Assembly (NCBI GenBank): GCA_008828725.1
Contig: MEHQ01000550.1
Coordinates: 186,001 to 250,000, forward strand
Direction of reading: 5' to 3'
Source: Saccharina japonica
Taxonomy: Eukaryota > Sar > Phaeophyceae > Laminariales > Laminariaceae
DNA: 64,000 bases
This document shows, in pieces, positions 13,257 to 24,639 of this stretch. A program made the translations under genes and the position numbers. Under the pieces are notes generated by a model. It was not told where the DNA came from, ran no database searches, and worked only from the letters and a program-made list of their open reading frames with translations. Numbering within the stretch: the first letter of the stretch is position 1; each line of letters opens with the position of its first letter.

Positions 13257-13340
13257 CAGCTCTGTCCCGTAATATAGGAACTTTTTAATGTAGTTACGTA
13301 TTAATTTCAATACATTTACTTATATTTCGGGACGGAGTGG
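13257..13340. mobile_element. Stowaway-like (Tc1/mariner) MITE, in unit 1
   Basis: An 84-bp element with imperfect inverted ends (CAGCTCTGTCCCGTAATATAGG versus TATATTTCGGGACGGAGTGG), flanked on both sides by TA. The ends resemble Stowaway MITEs, whose target is TA. Relatives: 15590-15672, 21056-21134, 29303-29381 and a half copy at 24847. Confidence 0.7.
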
Positions 13341-14049
13341 TACCAAGAAGAGCGTAGAGGCAAGGAAGAATCAGACACCGCATCACCTCCAAATACAACG
13401 TGCATAGTAGTAGGAATGGCTGCGGTAATAACCACACCTCCCCCGATAAAAACACAAAAGCTTGACCCACGTCAAGAAGTCAGTCGCTGTGCTGAGTGTT
13501 CTCTCCTCCCGCGTGCATGTGACATCCACCCTCCGAGAGAGCCTATCTGACGAGCAAAGCTCATGCCTGATGATGGCACCGCTACTTTATACGCACCTGG
13601 TATTTTATCGCACTGCATCTATCTGCGTACCGTATCTGCGTACAGCGTATCCGAGAGATTATTTTACGTTTTTGGCAGATTTTCCAGGTGCGTACGTATG
13701 TTTGTTCATTGTGCGTGCGGATCACTTTGATTGCACGTATTATTTTTTTCGGATCATACGGTCCGGACCGCCCACCCAAAATGCAAGTGATTTCATTTCC
13801 CAACTATCATTTTCACACCCTCCCCAGCCGCTCATTGGTCGTGCGCTGTACGGCCTTCTCATGTTCGTGATGCCTCTTCAGTTTAACAGTTACATGACGA
13901 TTCAGGATTTTATGTGTTGAGGATTATGTGGATCTTGACGACTGGGTGCATATATATGTGACGACGCACACTGTCACTTCCTGCTATTCGTACCCCTAAT
14001 AAACGACTTGAATCATCAAACCATCGCTTGTCTCTGGGTGTGTTTTGAC

Positions 14050-14380
14050 TATCTTGCTTGGAGCTGACGAACACCGCAAAGAGGAGGCGTCGTTTGCGGA
14101 TGGTCATCTCAACGCTCACGCATTGTGCCTTCTTGAGAGCCTTGGCGGACGACATGATAAGATGGTCGATGCGTTGTCGGCGATGGAAACTAATGGTCCG
14201 TACGTATGAGGAAGTTGTGGTGTGCCGTTCGGAGCTCAGCAAAGTGCTCCTGGACAAGGGTCCACGTCACACACCTGTACAGCAGTGTCTCCATCACCTC
14301 GCGGCCTTTAGCATGCGCACATTTAGAGTAAACGGGACATCCTCCATATCATACAGCTCCCGCTTGAACCGCGATCAGCA
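14050..14380 (-). pseudogene. LINE reverse-transcriptase C-terminal remnant (unit 1)
   Basis: On the minus strand the translation runs ELYDMEDVPFTLNVRMLKA, then METLLYRCVTW, then SSAKALKKAQCVSVEMTIRK and RRLLFA. The same order of segments occurs downstream of the RT core in the LINE at 53658-55808 (LNTRLLQAEAMEALLYGCMTW ... YAQALKRFGCQRVEATVRQ, RRLLFAG), so both belong to one broad non-LTR clade. The frame changes between the MLKA and METLLY segments, and nothing remains of the RT core or endonuclease. It is a short dead fragment, duplicated with the 2.33-kb unit. Confidence 0.75.
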
Positions 14381-15132
14381 CCTCCAACACTCTGATTAAC
14401 AACAATCTTCTCTTACGATAGATTGAGACTGGAGACAAGCAACGCGGATGATACTCAATCGATTGCGATACTACTGGTAACACATTGGACAACACTTACT
14501 ACTTGGTCGATAATAATGCGGCCCTTTCTCAACACCTTTTTTTTAAGTTAAGGGGAAGACCGGAGACTAGCAACGCGAATGTTACTCATTCGATTGCGAT
14601 ACTAATACTATTCTCCGGTCCTTGGGACCGGAGACTCAGAAAGCAAAATTCCAAAAGTGTTCCCGATTTTCAAGATAATAGGCGTGACAAAAGTGGCCCC
14701 AGTTTTCAAGTCAATCAGCGTGACAGAAAAGTGACCCCCTCTCATCATACCACGGGTACCCCCTTGTCCCCTCGACCCTCAAAGCCCGTTCTTGGCTTAC
14801 AGCAGCGGCGTCGCGACAGTTTTTGCACGCCTCGACAGCCAAGCACACACCATGGGCCTCGGCCGAGTATCAGCAACAGAGGTGGGGTGTGCGCGACACG
14901 CCGAGGACAACAGCGCGAACAGAGCAGATCAGCACGCAAACACGCCGAGCACTGAGTGACCTTGAGGAGTTCCACATCTGTGATGAATATTGTTTGCGCA
15001 GGGGGAAGGGGGGTTGTGATGATCTGGGAGCTGCGAAGGTCGCGCTGGCGCGGGTATGAGTACATGCAACGCCTCGCCACGTGTATGAGTACATATCACA
15101 GCAGCAGCAGCACAACAGCAGTAGTACAGTAC

Positions 15133-15280
15133 AGGACACCTAATAAGAAACAAGGAATATGGTCCAGGCTCGATTTGGTATTTGCGAGAGGGTGCTTTCT
15201 ACACTGATTTCAAGATAACGACTCCCGAATTTCTTATTTTCCTCTAAATCCTCATTAGCCTGTTTCTTATTAGGTGTCCT
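15133..15280. mobile_element. 150-bp MITE with AGGACACC ends (copy 2)
   Basis: Same element as at 12799-12948, duplicated with the large unit; both inverted ends are intact. Confidence 0.75.
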
Positions 15281-15589
15281 CCTGTACTGCTGTACGTCAA
15301 CGCTCGGATGCTTCGTTGTGTCAAATTTCAAAATAATACCAAGACAGGTCGACTCGAGCGCACTCGGCGCGTCGCCGCCAGACCAGAGGCAGCCAGCGTG
15401 GCTTCCGACGCTTGGGTTATACCGGCTGTAGTTTGGCGCTGGCGTATAGCACACAGACACAGGCAGAGCATACCAATACCTGAGGCAGTTCAAACGCTGC
15501 TTATTTTATGCCAACAACAATGAGCAGTAGAGGCAGGTAGAGGGCAGGTATCCAGACCGCTCGGTATCATAGCTGCTGCATTGCACATA

Positions 15590-15672
15590 CAGCTCTGTCC
15601 CGTAATATAGGAACTTTTTAATGTAGTTACGTATTAATTTCAATACATTTCTTATATTTCGGGACGGAGTGG
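15590..15672. mobile_element. Stowaway-like MITE, in unit 2
   Basis: Duplicate of 13257-13340 with a 1-bp deletion; TA flanks retained. Confidence 0.7.
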
Positions 15673-16384
15673 TACCAAGAAGAGCGTAGAGACAAGGAAG
15701 AATCAGACACCGCATCACCTCCAAATACAACGTGCATAGTAGTAGGAATGGCTGCGGTAATAACCACACCTCCCCCGATAAAAACACAAAAGCTTGACCC
15801 ACGTCAAGAAGTCAGTCACTGTGCTGAGTGTTCTCTCCTCCCGCGTGCATGTGACATCCACCCTCCGAGAGAGCCTATCTGACGAGCAAAGCTCATGCCT
15901 GATGATGGCACCGCTACTTTATACGCACCTGGTATTTTATCGCACTGCATCTATCTGCGTACCGTATCTGCGTACAGCGTATCCGAGAGATTATTTTACG
16001 TTTTTGGCAGATTTTCCAGGTGCGTACGTATGTTTGTTCATTGTGCGTGCGGATCACTTTGATTGCACGTATTATTTTTTTCGGATCATACGGTCCGGAC
16101 CGCCCACCCAAAATGCAAGTGATTTCATTTCCCAACTATCTTTTTCACACCCTCCCTAGCCGCTCATTGGTCGTGCGCTGTACGGCCTTCTCATGTTCGT
16201 GATGCCTCTTCAGTTTAACAGTTACATGACGATTCAGGATTTTATGTGTTGAGGATTATGTGGATCTTGACGACTGGGTGCATATATATGTGACGACGCA
16301 CACTGTCACTTCCTGCTATTATTCGTACCCCTAATAAACGACTTGAATCATCAAACCATCGCTTGTCTCTGGGTGTGTTTTGAC

Positions 16385-16715
16385 TATCTTGCTTGGAGCT
16401 GACGAACACCGCAAAGAGGAGGCGTCGTTTGCGGATGGTCATCTCAACGCTCACGCATTGTGCCTTCTTGAGAGCCTTGGCGGACGACATGATAAGATGG
16501 TCGATGCGTTGTCGGCGATGGAAACTAATGGTCCGTACGTATGAGGAAGTTGTGGTGTGCCGTTCGGAGCTCAGCAAAGTGCTCCTGGACAAGGGTCCAC
16601 GTCACACACCTGTACAGCAGTGTCTCCATCACCTCGCGGCCTTTAGCATGCGCACATTTAGAGTAAACGGGACATCCTCCATATCATACAGCTCCCGCTT
16701 GAACCGCGATCAGCA
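16385..16715 (-). pseudogene. LINE reverse-transcriptase C-terminal remnant (unit 2)
   Basis: Identical by eye to the remnant at 14050-14380, offset by 2335 bp, including the same frame change. It was therefore already dead before the tandem duplication. Confidence 0.75.
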
Positions 16716-16940
16716 CCTCCAACACTCTGATTAACAACAATCTTCTCTTACGATAGATTGAGACTGGAGACAAGCAACGCGGATGATACTCAATCGATTG
16801 CGATACTACTGGTAACACATTGGACAACACTTACTACTTGGTCGATAATAATGCGGCCCTTTCTCAACACCTTTTTTTTAAGTTAAGGGGAAGACCGGAG
16901 ACTAGCAACGCGAATGTTACTCATTCGATTGCGATACTAA

Positions 16941-17967
16941 CACAATTATATCACGTTGGGATTCGCTCTTGTTCATTGTTGTCTTGCTTACAGCGTATAC
17001 GCACACATATTGGTCTTGACGCTCATAAGCTTGACTGCACGGCATATCGAATAGCTACAGGAAAATAAGATGGCACAAGCGACGACCAGTCTCCGTTCCG
17101 CGCCGACGCCCCCCTTTACAGATTTGCCACGCTCATTTCCGCCCGGACGGCACCTCCTCAAACATAGGTTATACGATGTTGCTTTTCCAACAACTGTTCA
17201 AGCTTTGTTGCCTGTATATGAATGTCTATCCTTTGGCCACGGTGGCAGGGCTTCCACTGCAAAAATCCGTTTCGAGATCAGCGCCGATCTCGAAGAGAAA
17301 AGGGCACTTAGTCGAAGAAATAGTTTATTCCTTGGGAAGCCACGTATCTTTCCCAACGCGAAAGAAGGAAAAACGGCAAAATATGCGGGTTTCCTAAATT
17401 TTCCGCAGGCTTCGCCTGCGTAATTAAACTCCCCAAAACCTGCCCCGCCATGATCAAAATTCGCCCACAGCGTACCAAGGAGATTTTACATGCCTTGCCA
17501 AATTATGTAATAATAATAATAATGGGAAAGTTCGGAGCTATCATAGGGCAGACTTACGAAAAGTCCCACAGGAAAAACAATCGGGGTAGATGTGGTTCCA
17601 GTCTCTCTCTGTCAAGAGACTTTTTATTTTTTTTTTTTTAATTGTGGGCATTGCAACACAGGTGTGTTGTGTTTTCCGTAAACACGATTGAAGAAAACGT
17701 CGGCCTCTTACTTCCTTACGTCGTACATCATTTTATTGCACTTTCTGAGATGTTTAAGTTTGGCGTTTCTTCTTCCGTGCCATACTCAGGAGCGACCAGG
17801 TTTCTTCTTGTGGGTATGGGCGTCATTATTAGACGGATGTCAATGTCAACGATATCTGAAATCTTTGAAATGTTTGCTTTTACACCATTTCAGCGGCTGT
17901 ATCTCGCGGGGAGCTTAAAATAAGACCTGTTATCAGGAATTTTTCATTATTTTATGAGTGAGTGAGC
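16941..17967. other. no confident gene
   Basis: A 117-codon frame at 17070-17423 starts with AUG in a good context (AAGATGG) but has no recognisable domain, neighbour or splice signal. A hairpin GCAGGCTTCGCCTGC closes it near 17408. I do not call it a gene. Confidence 0.4.
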
Positions 17968-18907
17968 GTTCCAGTTAGAGGTTGGCCCCTTTCATCTATT
18001 ACCCGGGTACCCGGCGGGTATACACGGTCGGAACCTACCCGTTCAACGGGTAGGGTCCGACCTCAATACCCCCGGGTGATTTGGACCCTGCGGGTAATGA
18101 CGCCACGGGTACCCGGGTACCCGGGTACCCGCGGGTATCCGGGTACCCGCTCGTTTTGACGAACCCCGGTTCAGTATTTTTCCGTAATATCTTTAGAAAA
18201 CTGATTCAAATGAGCACTACTTCTACTGTAGACACTCAACACTCGACTCTGACCGGGACGGACATGTAATCGGTATGCAACATGCTCGCTCGTAGAAACT
18301 TAGGGACGCCAGCGGGTACCCTGGTACCCGGGTACCTGCGGGTACCCGTCCATTTTGCGGAACCCCGATTCATTATTCTTCCATAATACTCTAGAAAACC
18401 AATTTAAACGAGCACTACACCCTCGACACTTATTTGACGGATACTGCTTCCATCTTACACCAGGTAAGTAAGTGCTGCAGTCTTCTACGGGGGGGTTCGT
18501 TGACCAGCGTCCCGGTGTTTGTACAATTTTAATCACGCCCCCAAACACGCCAGCCACCTAATAACATGCCTATAAGCGTGAGTAATGTACAATATAACGC
18601 AAATCAGGCGGCTTGAGTATCGAATCGAAAAACAAATATCTTTGTAATTAACCGTAGCAGTAGGGTTAGGGTTATAGGGTTACATCGAGTAGCAGTAGAA
18701 AGCATATTTCTCCATTCTATCACCACTCATCGTGCCACCGAAACAAGAATAAAAGTTCAAAAATATCCGGGTACCCGGCGGGTACCCGTGTGCCCGGGTA
18801 CCCGTCAAAATGGCAATACCCGGCGGGTAGGGTAGGGTCCGGCCTCTGAAATTTGGCGGGTACCCGTTCGTGGCGGGTACCCTAAGGGGCCAACCTCTAA
18901 TTCCCTG
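17968..18907. mobile_element. hAT-like non-autonomous element (hAT-2), GGGTACCC-rich
   Basis: Ends are TAGAGGTTGGCCCCTT at 17976-17991 and its exact inverted copy at 18884-18899. Flanking octamers are GTTCCAGT and ATTCCCTG; only the central TTCC matches, as expected of a decayed 8-bp duplication. The TAGAG start and GGGTACCC-rich interior link it to hAT-1. The interior carries a roughly 100-bp direct repeat (near 18130 and 18340, with AGCACTAC and TAGAAAAC motifs) and a TTAGGG run at 18661. No coding capacity. It looks older than hAT-1. Confidence 0.75.
18661..18684 (+). repeat. interstitial telomere-like repeat inside hAT-2
   Basis: TAGGGTTAGGGTTATAGGGTTA, about three and a half degenerate TTAGGG units. 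Confidence 0.6.
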
Positions 18908-19256
18908 CATGAACTGCCAACTCTATTGGAGAGCTCTTCTTGCAAAAATATTGAAATAGCCCTGATAGCAAAATGTCTCATTTTAAGTTCCCGGCAAGCT
19001 GAAGCCGCTGAAATGGTGTAAGATAAACATTCAGAAATTTAAGATCGCCTCCCCATTGACATCGGTCCTGTCTGCTGTTTATTTTAAGGACTGTTTCTTA
19101 TTTTTGTTCGCCCGGTTTGCAGCTATTTTTCTTGAGCCCAATTTCCATTTTTTCCAACAATCTCCGCTTGATTTTCTTGACGCAATTTATCTTATCTGCG
19201 GGTGCCCACTGATGTTGTTGTAGGTAAGGGAAGGTTTGAAGCGTTGTCCCTCTACA

Positions 19257-20831
19257 TATAGATAAGGGCAGCGGCCAAAAACAGGTACACCTGGTCCATT
19301 CGGGGCCAAAAACAGGTACATACTAAAATCAAGTTTAAAACGCACCCCACGAACCTGCCGTTCCTTGCAACGCGAAGTAGAGTTTTTTCATGTTCTTCGT
19401 GCTCGCCCAGTGGCTACGTATACGAGTAGCTGCTATTAATAGTACGAGGAACGAACGCCTGTTGCTGTGTTCTCCCTTCTCAGCTTGCGACACCCCTGGT
19501 ATTCCAACTCAACCACAATCCCGAAGGGGAGCCTTCTATCTCGTAGTATTTGGGCGGAGGTGTGCAGGCAGATATGCGTGTCGCTCGTGTGGCGTGTGGT
19601 GCGAGGTGCGAAGTGAGGAGGGGGTCTCGGCGTACGTCGGCATTTGTATAGGGGGCATAGGGTGGAACTATGAAGGGCCTCTGATTGGCTTAAAAACGAC
19701 AAAAAAAGGTGAAAGTCAAGCAGAGTAGACAAAATCAGGTATACCCAGTGATGTGAACCGAAAATGAAAATGGACTCGGTCGGTTTTTCGGTTTCTCACC
19801 GAAAAGTCGGTCGGTTTCGGTCCGTTTTTTATTTTAAACCGAAAAAAATCGAAACCGAAACCGAACATTTTCGGTCGGTTTTTCGGTCGGTTTCCCGACT
19901 AAACTATCCAATTGGTCCACATTTCGAAGGGTTCGGCGCGCATGTGTTGGCATAATGTGACGAGATGAGATCGTGGTGTGGTGTCAAGTGGCCTTCCTGC
20001 AGTACCTGCGTCTGCTGCGCCACACACGGTACAGGCCGACATACATGCAATTTTTTAATCTGCAGCCGACAATAGCTACATACAGGTAAATGTAACAGCT
20101 GTTACTACGTACAATAAAAAAACAGTAGGATAGTATTAATCGAGGGCACTGCTGATGTGTAGTCTAGATACCATGTATGATGTAATGATAGATGCTAGAT
20201 ACATCTTGCAGCGTACAGCTACGTCGTAACACCATCAAGAACGCTAGGTTGCTGAAGGGGGGGCTGTAAGTATACCCGCCTCTGCCTCTGGCTCAAGGTC
20301 AGAGTCAGCACTGCCGCCTGAACCGGAAATGGTTATCCTTCGCAGTCTCGCGACGCACTGCTGTGTACCGCTGTACCCTGTGCCCTGTGCGGCTGTTGTT
20401 GTCGCTGCTGGTGCGGGCTGTGTGCTATGTGCTGCGTGCTGTGTGTCCATAGTGTCCATATCGATTCATAACGGAGTTTCCATGTAGATATGTAGGCGTT
20501 ATTGATTTTCGGGCCAGGAAAAAAAAAACGACCGAAAAAACCGAGTCGGTTTTTCGGTTTCGGTTTTTTTCGGCAACCGAAAAACCGAAAAATAAATGTC
20601 GGTTTTCGGTTTGGAAAACCCGAAATAAACCGACCGAAAAAAACGACTTTCGGTTATCGGTTCACATCACGGGGTATACCTGGGTGTTAAAGAGGCAAAA
20701 ACAGGTACAACGAGGTTTGGACCAATGGCAGGGCACGTGGAGTGCGTTTTTTACTTTATTTTAAGTATGCATCTGTTTTTGGCCGCAAATGGACCAGGTA
20801 TACCTTTTTTTGGCCGCTGCCCTATAGATAA
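19257..20831. mobile_element. Mutator-like (MULE) non-autonomous element with its target duplication
   Basis: The element proper is 19266-20822. The left end begins GGGCAGCGGCCAAAAACAGG; an inverted match of about 95 bp (roughly 85% identical) ends at 20822. The nonamer TATAGATAA flanks it at 19257-19265 and 20823-20831. Long inverted ends starting with G-runs plus a 9-bp target duplication are the Mutator-like signature. Each end holds two copies of GGCCAAAAACAGGTAC. No transposase is present. A hAT-like element (19746-20672) is inserted in it, so without that the MULE was only about 620 bp. Confidence 0.85.
19738..20680. mobile_element. hAT-like non-autonomous element (hAT-3), nested in the MULE
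   Basis: The element proper is 19746-20672 (927 bp). Its left end is CAGTGATGTGAACCGA and the right end ends TCGGTTCACATCACGG, one mismatch in the 16-bp inverted repeat. The palindromic octamer GGTATACC flanks it at 19738-19745 and 20673-20680. Both subterminal regions are filled with CGGTCGGTTTTTCGG / CCGAAAAACCGA repeats in opposite orientation, typical of transposase-binding subterminal repeats. The middle (about 19930-20480) is unrelated to the ends and non-coding. Confidence 0.88.
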
Positions 20832-21055
20832 TATTTTACGGAGTGTTTTCACATAATTAACGATAATAATACCACACCGACTGTATTATACGTATGACCA
20901 CTTACTTTCTTCGGTCGATCAATGTTTGAAGTCATAGACTAAGCCTTATAACAGCTACGCATCAATCCATCTACCATATCATTACTTACGATTGATTGCG
21001 ATACAGCCAGCAACAGTAACATGTATGTATGCGGTGCAGCACTACTACTGCTGTA

Positions 21056-21134
21056 CCACTCTGATCCGAAATATAAAGACCATTTCAATTAAATTTTAAT
21101 ATACAATGTTTCCTTATATTACGGGTCAGAGTGG
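21056..21134. mobile_element. Stowaway-like (Tc1/mariner) MITE
   Basis: A 79-bp element with inverted ends CCACTCTGATCCGAAATATA and TATTACGGGTCAGAGTGG, flanked by TA on both sides (21054-21055 and 21135-21136). It is the cleanest member of the family in this window. Confidence 0.8.
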
Positions 21135-23300
21135 TACATAATATTCCGAACAATCAATCAATCAATGGCGGTGTGACGTGGTTTTGTTGGTCGACTTCGT
21201 GTGGAGGTTATATTGCCAATGACACTCGTACTGCGTAGTATAATGTTGATATCCAGAGTACACCAACCAACAACCGGCAACATCAATAGTCCCAACGTGT
21301 TTGTGTCTATCTTTTAATGAAGAAGGGGAACACCATTTGTACCAAGTCATCACAACCTGGTTTGGTTTGATTGAAAGGCACAAGTACTGTCACCATTTCA
21401 GATTTTGTTGGTGAAACGTCGGTTAAGGGTCGGCAAAGGCATTCATACGGGGGGCTGCATTATTGGTATATGTTTGTCAAGTATTCAGGTATGATTGGTA
21501 GATGTATGTGAATGATATGACTGAGATAAGAGCTGCACATTGTCAGATGTCAACTGGAAGAACAATGTATGTGTGCTTTCTATGAATTCTTAACATAAAC
21601 TCGATATTCTCACTCATTGACGCCCAGGACACGCAGTGTCCGAACCCAGTGTCCGGAGTGGTTCTTCATCCTACAGTAGAGAGTTCCAGCTCTGTGGTTA
21701 CACAGTACGATACAAACATATACCAGGCACAATATAATGTCACACATACTGGACACGAAATTCAGTAGGACGTACACAAACAGACTTATGGCAGGCTGTC
21801 AAGATTCACAGATTGCGGTGGTTTTTTCAATGCCGCGGTTCAGACTATGTTTTCACATCCCGTCTCTCGTTAATTGGTTTACTGGAAGAAGTCGTAAGCT
21901 CTACTGATCGAAGTAGCCTTTAGAATAGGCTCATCACCCGCAGATTCCAACTCATTTTTATCCAGGGGTCAGACTACTCGTACCGTAGCGTTTCTCATGG
22001 TTTTTGCGAGAAAAGGGTGGTTTGCAGTAGTGCTGCAGTCCTTCCTCACGAAAAACACCGCGCGTCAATGGGTAACAAGGTTCATACATACGGGAAACAT
22101 GTTTGTTTGCAGCCCAAGCGACGTGAGGTTGATTTCTCTCACCTGATACTTCAGTGAAATACTGCTGTCGAGCTGAATGGCTTTACGTCAGGTGTTGACT
22201 ATAGACGAAACACCGATATTCTGAGCAACATAAAACACATGCAAACCTGGTTGAAAGCGATCCGAGATCACGGACGGATGGCTTACCACAATAGCGACCG
22301 AAAGCCACGAAACCGAAGACAAGCCATTACTACATAGCACACCGTTAGGGTTAGGGTTAGGCGTACGGAATTTAGTGGTTGTCGACACCGTATTGTGCGG
22401 TTTGCAACACACACACCTCACAACACGGGGTAAACAACCCCTCAATTCGGTACGCCCACAGTACTACTTGTTCAATATCTCCACAAGCAGATGCTGACGC
22501 CCACATTGTGCAAGGTCGGGGTCCGGGCGACCTGGTTCGTACACTAGTTCCAACGGACTACTTTCCCCTATTTTTTATTTTTGGGAGCTCCGGGGTTGAA
22601 GGGTGAAGGTGGTTCCGTGCTGCCATTCTTGGCCTCTAGAACTCCGCCGGACTCTGCTGGTGTTTTCTTTGCTGCAGAGTTGTCGACGATCTCGGTTGAC
22701 TTCGTCTCTCCTGACATTCTCCTGACAACTTCGGAATCGACACCGCTGTTGATGATCAACTGCCGTCGGACGGCAAAAAGATTCTGTAGTCGTCACCGCC
22801 GGTGGGTCATGATCCCACTCCTCTCTGCGTGAGCAGAGTGTTCTAACTGGTAAACTACGACGGCTGGAGTGTGTGACAACTCGTAGTGAGACAGCAATCC
22901 GATGATAAGAGAGAGAAGAGAGGTCGTAGACAAGTGAGAGCGGAGGGCGAGCAGTTGTCGTTGCTGTCGCGGCGCTCGGGTCAAAGGATCATTCAGCGGG
23001 GCCTTCCTAAGTCCCGCTGCGGAGAAACCGCCAGGCAGAAAAGCCGCCGCGGAGGATCCGTCAGCGGAACGTAGAGGAGAAGGTTCCGTGTCGAGGTCTA
23101 GACGTGACAATCTCCCGAGTTCCCGAGGAGAGCTTCGAGAACGAGTTTCCCGAAGATGCAAGGGGTTTCGACTTATACTAGCGGTACGGCCACGGCTCCG
23201 CCCGTGGAGCTAGCCCTGCCTTAACCATAGTACATATTAATACCTGGTACAGCAGTAGTCGTATGGTGTGATGTAAAACTCTGACAGGAAATGTAAGAAT
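21135..23300. other. no confident gene
   Basis: A TTAGGG-type run lies at 22344-22360. Between 22540 and 23220 the minus strand has two successive open frames (23161-22793 and 22759-22568) of Ser/Ala/Pro-rich composition and the plus strand is purine-rich; I recognise no domain. The stretch ends in a hairpin near 23185-23212 (arms CCACGGCTCCGCCCGTGG). Confidence 0.5.
22344..22360 (+). repeat. short interstitial telomere-like repeat
   Basis: GTTAGGGTTAGGGTTAGG, nearly three exact TTAGGG units. Confidence 0.7.
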
Positions 23301-23304
23301 CATC

Positions 23305-24560
23305 GTGCGGGCCGGTATCGATCCGGGGGGGGTCCGTTTTCGTCCACGATTGATGGAGTTGTAGACGTATGGAAGGGTTTCTGATCCGGGGATGGGACAC
23401 TGTCATCCCCGGGTGCGATGGGACCTCGGCGTTGTCCCGAGGGGCAACTCCAGCCACGCGTTGGCTCCATAAGCCCCAGCCAATCGCAATCAGCCGATGG
23501 GGGTGGGGTTTCCACACCTTGCGAGGCGGTATCGACCCAGGGGGGCTCCATTTTCGTCCCCGGATTGTTGAAGTTGTAGATGTATGGAAGGATTTATGAT
23601 CCGGGGATGGGACACTATCATCCCCGGGTGCGGCGGGAACTCGGCGTTGTCCCGAAGGGAAACTCCAGCCACGCGCTGGCTCCATGAGCCCCAGTCAATA
23701 AGCAATCATCCGATGGGGGTGGGGTTTCCACACCTTGCGAGGCGGTATCGACCCGGGGGACATCCGTGTTCGTCCCCGGATTGTTGGAGTTGTAGATGTA
23801 TGGAAGGATTTCTGATACGGGGATGGGACACTATCATCCTCGGGTGCGGCGGGACCTCGCCGTAGTCCCGAGGGGCAACCCTCGCCACGCGTTGGCTCCA
23901 TGAGCCCCAGCCACTCAGTAGTCAGCCGATGGGGGTGGGGTTTCCACACCTTGCGAGGCGGCATCGACCCGGGGGAACTCTGTTTTCGTCCACGTATTGT
24001 TGGAGTTGTAGATGTATGGAAGGATTCATGATCCGGGAATGGGACATTATCATCCCCGGGTGCGGCGGGACCTCGACGTTGTCCCGAGGGGAAACTTCAG
24101 CCACGCGCTGGCTCCATGAGCCTGGCCTTGTCCGAGTGGAGAATCCTCGCCGCGGGCTGTCTCCATGAGCCCTATATAACCCTAAATCAGCCAGTGAGGT
24201 TGGGGTTTCCACACCTTGTGCGGCGGTATCGAACCGGGGGATGTCTGCTTTCGTCCCCTCGTTGTTGGAGATGTATATGCATGGAAGGATTTATGATGAG
24301 GGGATTGGACCCTATCGTCCCCGTGTGCCGCTGGCTCGATGAGCCTCAGCCAATCAGTTATCAGCCGATGTGGGTGGGGTTTCCACACCGTGCAGGGCGG
24401 TGTCGACCCGGGGGTCGCCTTTTTTGTCCCCGGTTGGTCGGAGTTGTAATGAAAAGGAGGGGTTCACGATCTGGGGAGGGTACCCTATCTTACCTGGGGT
24501 GTGATGGAACCTTGATGGTTCTATTCAGCACCACTCGTCTAGAAAGATCCAGCGGCCTCT
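23305..24560. repeat. satellite array with a 216-bp unit, about six copies
   Basis: Units begin at the GCGAGGCGGTATCGACC block at about 23305, 23521, 23737, 23953, 24219 and 24391. Spacing is 216, 216, 216, 266 and 172 bp; the fourth unit has an internal duplication and the fifth a deletion. Each unit contains a TGATCCGGGGATGGGACAC block, a CCCGAGGGGCAA block and a GGTGGGGTTTCCACACC block. A lone diverged unit lies at 33705-33930. The unit is a multiple of three and largely open on the minus strand, but the frame is broken between units. Confidence 0.9.
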
Positions 24561-24639
24561 GACATGGATTTGGTCAGCCAATCAGCTGCCGGTTTCGTAA
24601 TTCAAAACTGTTAGTCAGCAGCTAGGCTGGCTGCATGGC

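Larger units (their letters stand above)
12281..14605. repeat. 2.33-kb tandem duplication, unit 1
   Basis: This begins with the palindrome CTCCGGTCCTTGGGACCGGAG and ends GATTGCGATACTAA. It is repeated at 14613-16940 with only scattered single-base differences and 1-3 bp indels, about 99% identical by eye. It contains a small MITE, a Stowaway-like MITE and a minus-strand LINE remnant. A 48-bp internal direct repeat (about 14427 and 14558) sits near its right end. The high identity implies a very recent duplication or a haplotype/assembly duplicate. Confidence 0.93.
14613..16940. repeat. 2.33-kb tandem duplication, unit 2
   Basis: Second unit, separated from unit 1 by only 7 bp. Differences from unit 1 include small indels (for example ATAGCG versus ATAGGCG near the start, and ATTCG versus ATTATTCG near 16320). 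A 152-codon frame that is open in unit 1 (13462-13920) is shortened here by a single substitution or indel, which argues that neither copy is under coding constraint. Confidence 0.93.

Noticed and set aside
13462-13920. 152-codon plus-strand frame conserved in both tandem units
   Set aside because: The units are nearly identical anyway, the frame is shortened in unit 2, and no domain is recognisable.
17070-17423. 117-codon frame with a good start context
   Set aside because: No domain, no splice or neighbour support; length is compatible with chance.
22540-23220. Possible gag-like or host coding region
   Set aside because: Frames on both strands are short and compositionally biased; no motif supports either reading.
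23221-23964. Several 70-154 codon frames in the 216-bp satellite
   Set aside because: They restart at each unit, are broken between units and match each other only because the DNA repeats; kept as a low-interest question, not a gene.
23305-24560. Regular repeats considered as a CRISPR array
   Set aside because: Units are 216 bp with no alternation of short repeats and unique spacers, and the context is eukaryotic.
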